From Massilia sp. YIM B02763 (lineage in GTDB: Bacteria > Pseudomonadota > Gammaproteobacteria > Burkholderiales > Burkholderiaceae_D): 64,000 nucleotides of DNA. The DNA is taken from assembly GCF_030412015.1 (NCBI RefSeq), contig NZ_JASNRD010000022.1, forward strand, positions 1 through 64,000, written 5' to 3'. This document shows positions 57,700 through 64,000 of this stretch, in pieces. The stretch's first letter is position 1. Each line of letters begins with the position of its first letter. Under the pieces are notes generated by a model. The model searched no databases, was not told where the DNA came from, and was given only the letters and a program-made list of their open reading frames with translations. The translations under genes and the position numbers were made by a program.

Positions 57700-59595
57700 T
57701 TACCGAAGTTTTCCGAGCGAAGCGAGGAACTTGCCCGCGTCCTGGTAGCCGATCACGCGGCTGTCCGGGATTTCCTGCCCATCCTTGCCGAACAGGATGA
57801 TGCCCGGCGGCCCGAACAGGCCGAAGCGTTTCAGCATCGCGCGGTCGTCGCCGTCGTTGGCGGTGACGTCGACCTGCAGCAGCACCGTGTTCGCCAGGCG
57901 CGCCTTGACGGCCGGATCGACGAAGGTCAGCTTCTCCATCTCCTTGCAGGACACGCACCAGTCGGCGTAGAAGTCGAGCATCGCCGTCTTGCCGGTGGCG
58001 GCATTGGCGGCCAGGGCGGCGTCGAGCTGGGCGACGGTCTTGATGCGGGTGAACGCGAGCGGCTGGTGCGCCGGGGCGCCGCCGGTGAAGCGGGCCAGCG
58101 GCGCGAACGGGTCGCGCGCGCCGCTCACCAGGCCGACCAGCTGGGTCGCGCCGACGACGACGGCCGCCGTGCCCAGGGCCAGTGCCGCCCAGTGCGCCTT
58201 CTTCCCGGCCCCGTGGCCGCGCACGAGATAAAAGCCGTAGCCGAGCAGCAGTGCCGCCCACAGCAGCATTTGCGCCAGGCCCGGCAGCACGGGAGAGACC
58301 ATCCAGATCGCCATCGCCAGCATCAGCACGCCGAAGAAGCGCTTCACCGATTCCATCCACATGCCGGCGCGCGGCAGCAGCGAACCGGCCGACAGCCCGA
58401 CCAGCAGCAGCGGGATGCTCATGCCGATGGCCATCGCGAACAGCGCGGCGCCGCCCACGAGCACGTTGCGCGTCTGGCTGATGTAGACCAGCGCGCCGGC
58501 CAGCGGCGCGGCCACGCAGGGGCCGACGATCAGCGCCGAGATCGCGCCCATCACGAACACGCCGGCCAGCTTGCCGGACGACTGGCGGCCCGACGCCGTG
58601 GACAGCCGGGTCTGCAGCGCGGCCGGCACCTGCAGCTGGTAGACGTCGAACATCGACAGGGCCATCGCCGCGATCAGCAGGGCAAAGGCGCCCAGCACCC
58701 AGGGATTCTGCAAGGCGGCCGCCAGGCCTTCTCCCAGCAGCCCCGCCGCCACGCCCAGCAGCGTATAGACGATCGCCATGCCGAGCGAATACGCGACCGA
58801 CAGCGCGAAGCCGCGCGCGCGCTTCACGTCCTTGCCCTCGCCGACGATGATGGAGGACAGGATCGGCACCATCGGCAGCACGCAGGGCGTGAACGCCAGG
58901 CCCAGGCCGAGCAGCACGAAGGCAGGCACGATGGCCAGCAGGCGCCCGCCCTGCAGCAGCGCGCCGATGCCGGACAGTTCGGACGGGGTGGTTGCCTGCG
59001 GCGCGGGCGCGGCGGCCGGCGCCGGCGTGTCGACTTGCGGCGCGGCCTGCGGGGCCTGGCCGGGCAGCGGGAAGCCCTGGGCGCCGGGCGCAGTGGACTG
59101 GCCGGCAGGCGCATCGGCGGCAGAGCCGATCGGCAGTGACGGCTGCGCGGCGGCGGCGCCGGCCACGAGCTGCACGGAGGCGTCCTGGGGCGGATAGCAC
59201 AGCCCCTTGTCGGCGCAGCCCTGCCCCGTCACGTTCAGCGTGAACGGGCCGCTGCCCTGCACCGGAATGCGGATCTCGACGCCCTTGTGGTAGGTCTCGA
59301 CGTCCTTCTGGAAGGTCTCGTCGAACTTCACCTTGCCGGCCGGGATGGCGGGCTCGCCCAGCGTGGCGCCCGTGGCCGTGAACTTGAAGCGCTCGCGGTA
59401 CATGTAGTAGCCGTCCGCGATCGCGTAGCTGACGACGGCCGTGTGGGCGTCGAGCATGCGCGCGGAAAGCCTGAACGCCTGCTCGGGCGGCAGGAAATCG
59501 TCGTCGGCATGCGCCGGCACGACGGCGGCCAGCACGGACAGCAGCGCGGCAAACAGGACCAGCAGGGAGCGGAGCGGAAGACGGAACAGGGACAT
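57700..59595 (-). CDS. dsbD: thiol:disulfide interchange protein DsbD
   Basis: A 631-residue three-domain reductant carrier that moves electrons from thioredoxin to the periplasm for DsbC and cytochrome c maturation. Signal peptide 1-30; nDsbD Cys127/Cys133 in GCADKGLCYPP; a Pro/Ala-rich linker (145-205); eight-helix membrane domain with Cys238 (FTPCVLPM) and Cys359 (VGPCVAAPL); C-terminal thioredoxin domain with Cys546-x-x-Cys549 (DWCVSCKEME). The Met at 59595 is chosen because the signal peptide starts there; earlier in-frame starts add charged residues. Confidence 0.95.
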   Translation of the reverse strand: MSLFRLPLRSLLVLFAALLSVLAAVVPAHADDDFLPPEQAFRLSARMLDAHTAVVSYAIADGYYMYRERFKFTATGATLGEPAIPAGKVKFDETFQKDVETYHKGVEIRIPVQGSGPFTLNVTGQGCADKGLCYPPQDASVQLVAGAAAAQPSLPIGSAADAPAGQSTAPGAQGFPLPGQAPQAAPQVDTPAPAAAPAPQATTPSELSGIGALLQGGRLLAIVPAFVLLGLGLAFTPCVLPMVPILSSIIVGEGKDVKRARGFALSVAYSLGMAIVYTLLGVAAGLLGEGLAAALQNPWVLGAFALLIAAMALSMFDVYQLQVPAALQTRLSTASGRQSSGKLAGVFVMGAISALIVGPCVAAPLAGALVYISQTRNVLVGGAALFAMAIGMSIPLLLVGLSAGSLLPRAGMWMESVKRFFGVLMLAMAIWMVSPVLPGLAQMLLWAALLLGYGFYLVRGHGAGKKAHWAALALGTAAVVVGATQLVGLVSGARDPFAPLARFTGGAPAHQPLAFTRIKTVAQLDAALAANAATGKTAMLDFYADWCVSCKEMEKLTFVDPAVKARLANTVLLQVDVTANDGDDRAMLKRFGLFGPPGIILFGKDGQEIPDSRVIGYQDAGKFLASLGKLR

Positions 59596-59738
59596 GGATC
59601 GACAGGATTGGTTTCGGCGCAGCAGCATGGTACACCGCCGGGCGCGCCGCTGCACGGCCGGAGGACCATGGCGCAGGCAGGTCGAGCGCTTCGGCAAAGC
59701 GGATGAGACGATCGGGCAGGACGCCCGGCGCGCGGACG

Positions 59739-59765
59739 AAAAAAAACCAGGCGCGGGGCCTGGTT
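59739..59765 (-). terminator. terminator of the alpha ribosomal operon
   Basis: On the minus strand AACCAGGC and GCCTGGTT pair, followed by eight T residues. It lies about 20 bp after the rplQ stop. Confidence 0.88.
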
Positions 59766-59784
59766 TTCATTGACGCTGAGTGGA

Positions 59785-60180
59785 TTACTCGGCGGTCGGT
59801 GCGTCTTCTGCAGCGCCGACTTCCGGACGGTCCACCAGTTCGACGTATGCCATCGGTGCGTTGTCGCCGACGCGGAAGCCCATCTTCAGGATACGGATGT
59901 AGCCGCCCGGACGCGCGTTGTAACGCGGGCCGATTTCAGCGAACAGCTTCTGGACGATTTCGCGGTCGCGCAGACGCGAGAAGGCCAGGCGCTTGTTTGC
60001 CAGGGTGTCGTTCTTGGCCAGGGTGATGATCGGCTCGACGACTTTACGCAGTTCCTTGGCTTTCGGCAGCGTGGTCTTGATCGCTTCGTGACGCAGCAGC
60101 GAAACGGTCATGTTGCGCAGCATGGCCAGGCGGTGGGACGAAGTACGGTTCAGCTTGCGAAGGCCGTGACGGTGACGCAT
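59785..60180 (-). CDS. rplQ: 50S ribosomal protein L17
   Basis: A 131-residue ribosomal protein beginning [20 protein letters not shown], the standard L17 N-terminus, with the typical [20 protein letters not shown] block. The acidic C-terminal tail after EVGAAEDAP is short. Last gene of the alpha operon. Confidence 0.98.
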   Translation of the reverse strand: MRHRHGLRKLNRTSSHRLAMLRNMTVSLLRHEAIKTTLPKAKELRKVVEPIITLAKNDTLANKRLAFSRLRDREIVQKLFAEIGPRYNARPGGYIRILKMGFRVGDNAPMAYVELVDRPEVGAAEDAPTAE

Positions 60181-60304
60181 GGTAGTTCCTTTCGAGTGTT
60201 TTAAATCCAGTTCTTCGATCGTCCGAGCGCTTGCGCGCGAGGACGCGGACCGGTTCTAAGTTGAAAACTGCCCGGACGCCATTGCCCGGGCAGGTAGTGC
60301 AAAA

Positions 60305-61282
60305 TTACTTCTCCAGACCAGCCGGCGGCCAGTTCTCGAGTTTCATGCCGAGCGTGAGACCGCGCGAAGCCAGGACTTCCTTGATCTCGTTCAGCGACTT
60401 GCGACCCAGGTTCGGGGTCTTCAGCAGTTCGTTTTCCGAACGCTGGATCAGGTCGCCGATGTAGTAGATGTTCTCGGCCTTCAGGCAGTTCGCCGAACGG
60501 ACGGTCAGTTCCAGGTCGTCCACCGGACGCAGCAGGATCGGATCGACCAGCGGTGCGCGCGACGGCGCTTCCGCGGCGGCTTCGGTGCCTTCCAGGGCGG
60601 CGAACACGTTCAGCTGGTCGACGAGCACGCGGGCCGACTGGCGGATCGCTTCTTCCGGCGTGATGACGCCGTTGGTCTCGATGTTGATGATCAGCTTGTC
60701 CAGGTCGGTACGCTGCTCGACACGGGCCGATTCCACGGCGTACGACACGCGGCGCACCGGCGAGAACGAGGCGTCCAGGATGATGCGGCCGATGGTCTTG
60801 TTGGTGTCTTCCGACAGGCGGCGCACGTTGCCCGGCACGTAGCCGCGGCCCTTCTCGACCTTGATCTGCATGTCCAGCTTGCCGCCGGCCGTCAGGTGGG
60901 CGATCACGTGTTCCGGGTTGATCAGTTCGACATCATGCGGCAGGTCGATGTCCGATGCCAGGACCGGGCCTTCGCCTTCCTTCTTGAGGGTCAGCGTGAC
61001 GGAGTCGCGGTTGTGGACCTTGAAGACCACGCCCTTCAGGTTCAGCAGCAGGTCGACGACGTCTTCCTGCACGCCGTCCAGCGACGAGTACTCGTGCACG
61101 ACACCGGCGATCGTCACTTCGGTCGGTGCATAGCCGACCATCGACGACAGCAGCACGCGACGCAGCGCGTTGCCCAGGGTGTGACCGTAACCACGCTCGA
61201 ACGGCTCCATCACGACTTTCGCGTGGCCGGCGCCCAGTGCTTCGACGTCGATGATACGTGGCTTCAACAAACTATTTTGCAT
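60305..61282 (-). CDS. rpoA: RNA polymerase alpha subunit
   Basis: A 325-residue subunit. The N-terminal assembly domain includes [17 protein letters not shown] and GYVPGN; the C-terminal domain (about 245-310), which contacts UP elements and activators, includes [18 protein letters not shown] and [19 protein letters not shown]. It lies between rpsD and rplQ as usual. The rpsD-rpoA spacer is widened to 242 bp by a REPIN-like repeat. Confidence 0.98.
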   Translation of the reverse strand: MQNSLLKPRIIDVEALGAGHAKVVMEPFERGYGHTLGNALRRVLLSSMVGYAPTEVTIAGVVHEYSSLDGVQEDVVDLLLNLKGVVFKVHNRDSVTLTLKKEGEGPVLASDIDLPHDVELINPEHVIAHLTAGGKLDMQIKVEKGRGYVPGNVRRLSEDTNKTIGRIILDASFSPVRRVSYAVESARVEQRTDLDKLIINIETNGVITPEEAIRQSARVLVDQLNVFAALEGTEAAAEAPSRAPLVDPILLRPVDDLELTVRSANCLKAENIYYIGDLIQRSENELLKTPNLGRKSLNEIKEVLASRGLTLGMKLENWPPAGLEK

Positions 61283-61406
61283 GAAATGTCCTTTTCAATA
61301 CCCTCGGCTCGTTACACCGATAAGGCTGATGGCATCAGTAGAAACGCCCGCTGCGATGGCGGGCGGTACAACGAATTCTGTGTGGGGACGGAGTAGAAAA
61401 ACCGCC

Positions 61407-61489
61407 GTCGTCCCTGCGAAGGCAGGGACCCAATTTCTGCAAGCGCAACCGGCTGCTCGAAATTGGGCCCCTGCCTGCGCAGGGGTGAC
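61407..61489. repeat. REPIN-like palindromic repeat, copy E
   Basis: Left arm GTCGTCCCTGCGAAGGCAGG, right arm CCCCTGCCTGCGCAGGGGTG, loop of about 25 nt. It lies inside the alpha operon, between rpsD (35 bp after its stop) and rpoA, so the hairpin is carried on an essential polycistronic mRNA. Confidence 0.85.
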
Positions 61490-61524
61490 AAAAGCGGACG
61501 GCTCGCGCCGCCCGCTTTTGTCAA

Positions 61525-62148
61525 TCAACGCGAGTACAGTTCGACGATCAGTGCTTCGTTGACGTCGGCAGCGATCTCGTTACGCTCCGGGAATGCGCGG
61601 AAGGTGCCTTCGAACTTCTTGGCATCGACCGAGACCCAGCTCGGGAAGCCGACTTGTTCAGCCAGCGACAGCGCTTCGGCGATACGCACTTGCTTCTTGG
61701 CCTTTTCGCGGACAGCGACGACGTCGCCGGTCTTGACCTGGTACGACGCGATGTTCACGACGTTGCCGTTGACGGTGAAGGCCTTGTGGCTCACCAGCTG
61801 GCGTGCTTCGGCGCGGGTCGAACCGAAGCCCATGCGGTAGGCGACGTTGTCCAGGCGCGATTCCAGCAGCTTCAGCAGGGTTTCACCGGTGTTGCCCTTG
61901 CGGCGCGACGCTTCGGCGAAGTAGCGGCGGAACTGACGCTCCAGCACGCCGTAGATACGCTTGACCTTCTGCTTTTCGCGCAGCTGGTTGCCGTAGTCCG
62001 AGGTACGCTGGCCCGACTTGACGCCGTGCTGGCCCGGCTTGACGTCCAGTTTGCACTTGGAGTCGAGCGAGCGGCGTGCGCTCTTCAGGAACAGGTCGGT
62101 GCCTTCACGGCGCGACAGTTTTGCTTTTGGTCCGATATAACGTGCCAC
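61525..62148 (-). CDS. rpsD: 30S ribosomal protein S4
   Basis: A 207-residue primary 16S-binding protein and, in many bacteria, the translational repressor of the alpha operon. [20 protein letters not shown] begins the protein; the S4 RNA-binding domain contains [20 protein letters not shown] and [10 protein letters not shown]. The 244-bp gap to rpsK is wider than in E. coli and contains a TATACT hexamer and a GGCGGC-CTG-GCCGCC hairpin near the rpsK stop, so rpsD may have an extra promoter (weak inference). Confidence 0.98.
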   Translation of the reverse strand: MARYIGPKAKLSRREGTDLFLKSARRSLDSKCKLDVKPGQHGVKSGQRTSDYGNQLREKQKVKRIYGVLERQFRRYFAEASRRKGNTGETLLKLLESRLDNVAYRMGFGSTRAEARQLVSHKAFTVNGNVVNIASYQVKTGDVVAVREKAKKQVRIAEALSLAEQVGFPSWVSVDAKKFEGTFRAFPERNEIAADVNEALIVELYSR

Positions 62149-62392
62149 GTTAAACTTCCTTTATTTGAATGATCACGCCCCGGATGCGGATTACTATAAA
62201 AATCCACAACAGGCGCTAGTCCAGCTCTGCATGAGACCGGACGTGGCTTGTAAAAACCGCCCGAGCCGGGAGACCAAGGCGACAATAGCCGGGCAGTATA
62301 ACCCATTTCTGGGCCAACTGCACCGGCGGGTGCGATACCACGATCGCGCGGCGTATCGTCTTCACGACAGGCGGCCAGGCCGCCCGCGGGAA

Positions 62393-62797
62393 TTAGATAC
62401 GACGACGCTTCGGCGGACGGCAGCCGTTGTGCGGAACCGGCGTCACGTCCTGGATCTCGGTGATCTTGATGCCCAGGTTGTTCAGCGCGCGCACAGCCGA
62501 CTCACGGCCCGGGCCCGGGCCCTTGATGCGCACTTCCAGGTTCTTCACGCCGTATTCCTGAGCGACCTTGCCAGCAGCTTCGGCAGCAACCTGCGCTGCG
62601 AACGGGGTCGACTTGCGCGAACCCTTGAAGCCGGCGCCGCCGGAAGTTGCCCACGACAGAGCGTTGCCCTGACGATCGGTGATCGTGATGATGGTGTTGT
62701 TGAACGATGCGTGGACGTGTGCGATGCCTTCAGCGACGTTCTTTTTGACTTTCTTGCGGACGCGTGCTGCTGCCGCCGAGCTTTGTTGCTTAGCCAT
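62393..62797 (-). CDS. rpsK: 30S ribosomal protein S11
   Basis: A 134-residue S11 with the conserved [20 protein letters not shown] and the C-terminal [18 protein letters not shown]. The N-terminal 15 residues are Ala/Gln/Ser-rich. It follows rpsM by 14 bp. Confidence 0.98.
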   Translation of the reverse strand: MAKQQSSAAAARVRKKVKKNVAEGIAHVHASFNNTIITITDRQGNALSWATSGGAGFKGSRKSTPFAAQVAAEAAGKVAQEYGVKNLEVRIKGPGPGRESAVRALNNLGIKITEIQDVTPVPHNGCRPPKRRRI

Positions 62798-62811
62798 GGT
62801 CAGTTCCTAGA

Positions 62812-63177
62812 TTATTTCTTGAGCGATTGAGCTGCCTTGCGCGGGCCCTTGCGGGTACGTGCATTGGTACGGGTGCGCTGGCCGCGGACCGGCAGGCCCT
62901 TGCGGTGACGCATGCCACGGTAGCAGCCCAGGTCCATCAGACGCTTGATGTTCATGGACAGCTCACGGCGCAGATCGCCTTCGACGACGAACTTGCCGAC
63001 TGCTTCACGCAGCTTTTCCAGTTCGTTGTCGTCCAGATCCTTGACCTTCTTGTTGGTAGCAACGCCAGTCGAAGCGCAGATCTGCTGCGAGCGGGTGCGA
63101 CCGATACCGTAGATCGCCGTCAGGCCGATGACGGTGTGCTGATGATTGGGGACGTTGACCCCTGCAATACGTGCCAT
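62812..63177 (-). CDS. rpsM: 30S ribosomal protein S13
   Basis: A 121-residue S13: [20 protein letters not shown] at the start, [11 protein letters not shown] and the tail [20 protein letters not shown], which contacts tRNA and the 50S subunit. It follows rpmJ. Confidence 0.98.
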   Translation of the reverse strand: MARIAGVNVPNHQHTVIGLTAIYGIGRTRSQQICASTGVATNKKVKDLDDNELEKLREAVGKFVVEGDLRRELSMNIKRLMDLGCYRGMRHRKGLPVRGQRTRTNARTRKGPRKAAQSLKK

Positions 63178-63192
63178 TCGTTATTCCTCGTA

Positions 63193-63306
63193 TTAACCTT
63201 GACGCTGCTTGTGACGCGGCTCGACGCAGATCACACGGACCACGCCCTTGCGCTTGATGATCTTGCAGTTGCGGCAGATCCGCTTGACTGAAGCGTTAAC
63301 TTTCAT
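63193..63306 (-). CDS. rpmJ: 50S ribosomal protein L36
   Basis: A 37-residue protein found by direct translation: [20 protein letters not shown] at the start and [10 protein letters not shown] at the end. The zinc ligands Cys11, Cys14, Cys27 and His32 are all present, so it is the zinc-binding (C+) form. It sits between infA and rpsM. Confidence 0.97.
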   Translation of the reverse strand: MKVNASVKRICRNCKIIKRKGVVRVICVEPRHKQRQG

Positions 63307-63343
63307 TTTGCACTCTCTTCCAGATTCGATAACTTGATTACTT

Positions 63344-63562
63344 TTACTTGGTGCGGAACACGATGCGGGCCCGGGACAAGTCGTACGGGGTCAGTTCCAC
63401 CGTTACCTTGTCACCCGGAAGGATGCGGATGTAATTCATCCGCATTTTACCCGAGATGTGTCCTAACACCACGTGCCCATTTTCCAGCTTCACGCGAAAG
63501 GTCGCGTTCGGGAGATTCTCGAGAATCTCCCCTTGCATTTGGATGACGTCGTCTTTTGCCAT
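63344..63562 (-). CDS. infA: translation initiation factor IF-1
   Basis: A 72-residue OB-fold factor: [20 protein letters not shown] at the start, then [20 protein letters not shown] and the end [11 protein letters not shown]. It blocks the ribosomal A site during initiation. It lies 32 bp after secY. Confidence 0.98.
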   Translation of the reverse strand: MAKDDVIQMQGEILENLPNATFRVKLENGHVVLGHISGKMRMNYIRILPGDKVTVELTPYDLSRARIVFRTK

Positions 63563-63594
63563 TCGGTCTGATCACTCCTGGTTGCGTCCCGCGC

Positions 63595-64000
63595 TCAGCG
63601 CGACGGGATGCCGCCCTTGAAATTTGCCTTGCGCAGCAGCGATTCATATTGCTGCGACATGACGTAGTTCTGCACCTGCGCCATGAAGTCCATCGTGACG
63701 ACCACGATGATCAGGAGCGAGGTTCCGCCGAAGTAGAAAGGAACTTTCCACTGGCTCTGCAGGAACTCCGGCAACAGGCACACTGCCGTGATATAGACCG
63801 CACCGGCGAGGGTCAGGCGCATCAGGATCTTGTCGATGTAGCGCGCAGTCTGCTCGCCCGGACGGATGCCCGGAACGAAAGCGCCGCTCTTCTTCAAGTT
63901 GTCCGCCGTCTCCTTGCTGTTGAATACCAGCGCCGTGTAGAAGAAGCAGAAGAACACGATCGCCACCGCATACAGCAACGCGTGGATCGGCTCGCCGGCG
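63595..64000 (-). CDS. secY: preprotein translocase subunit SecY (C-terminal part)
   Basis: The last ~134 codons of SecY; the gene continues beyond the right edge of the window. Visible are membrane helix 8 onward ([19 protein letters not shown]), the cytoplasmic loop with [14 protein letters not shown], the basic loop that contacts SecA and the ribosome, and the last helices, ending [13 protein letters not shown]. It forms the protein-conducting channel with SecE and SecG. Confidence 0.97.
   Translation of the reverse strand, partial: AGEPIHALLYAVAIVFFCFFYTALVFNSKETADNLKKSGAFVPGIRPGEQTARYIDKILMRLTLAGAVYITAVCLLPEFLQSQWKVPFYFGGTSLLIIVVVTMDFMAQVQNYVMSQQYESLLRKANFKGGIPSR

Overview
The window looks like the chromosome of a GC-rich betaproteobacterium of the Burkholderiales, most likely Oxalobacteraceae (Massilia/Telluria type). 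The grounds are the protein families and the gene order: lolB-ispE-tRNA-Gln-prs-rplY-pth; pilMNOPQ followed by aroK/aroB and dgt; cyaY/lptM-lysA; resB-ccsB next to cytochrome c4; and the alpha ribosomal operon ending rpsD-rpoA-rplQ. The genus is an inference from gene content; no 16S gene is present. No prophage, integron, CRISPR array or transposase was seen.

Layout. 1-9 kb: a Tat-exported PhoX-type phosphatase with a convincing Pho box, a small membrane protein, an AEC transporter, the ATPase YchF, a patatin-like lipase, a DUF3857/transglutaminase protein and a GNAT enzyme. 9-16 kb: a cold-shock protein, an HD-domain/LuxR regulator with a degenerate catalytic site, then pth, rplY, prs, tRNA-Gln(TTG), ispE and lolB. 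15.6-22.7 kb: a TPR lipoprotein, then mutM, a dynamin-like GTPase, mutY, a WYL regulator and a VOC protein. 22.8-33 kb (minus strand): the type IV pilus assembly operon pilM-N-O-P-Q, an Ig-like lipoprotein gene, an in-frame AroK-AroB fusion and dgt. 33-38 kb: PBP1A, cyaY, lptM and lysA. 38-46 kb: msrPQ, the System II cytochrome c assembly pair ccsB/resB, cytochrome c4, engB and hemB.

46-49 kb is the most distinctive accessory locus: a secreted galactose-oxidase-like copper-radical enzyme with every active-site residue in place, followed on the same strand by a c-type cytochrome and a Sco-type copper chaperone that overlap each other. 49-57.6 kb: an unrecognised TonB-like protein, an RND pump and its adaptor, a two-component system and a divergent Spy-like periplasmic chaperone, which together look like an envelope-stress module. 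57.7-64 kb: dsbD and the end of the spc/alpha ribosomal region (secY partial, infA, rpmJ, rpsM, rpsK, rpsD, rpoA, rplQ).

Two families of palindromic intergenic repeats stand out. Five REPIN-like elements sit 8-35 bp behind a stop codon (phoX, prs, dgt/VOC, lysA, rpsD). A second composite element (35471-35657) has hairpin ends enclosing four 26-bp tandem units. Common themes are periplasmic redox and copper or heme handling (Ccs, c4, MsrPQ, Sco, DsbD, galactose oxidase) and envelope biogenesis (pilus, PBP1A, LolB, LptM).
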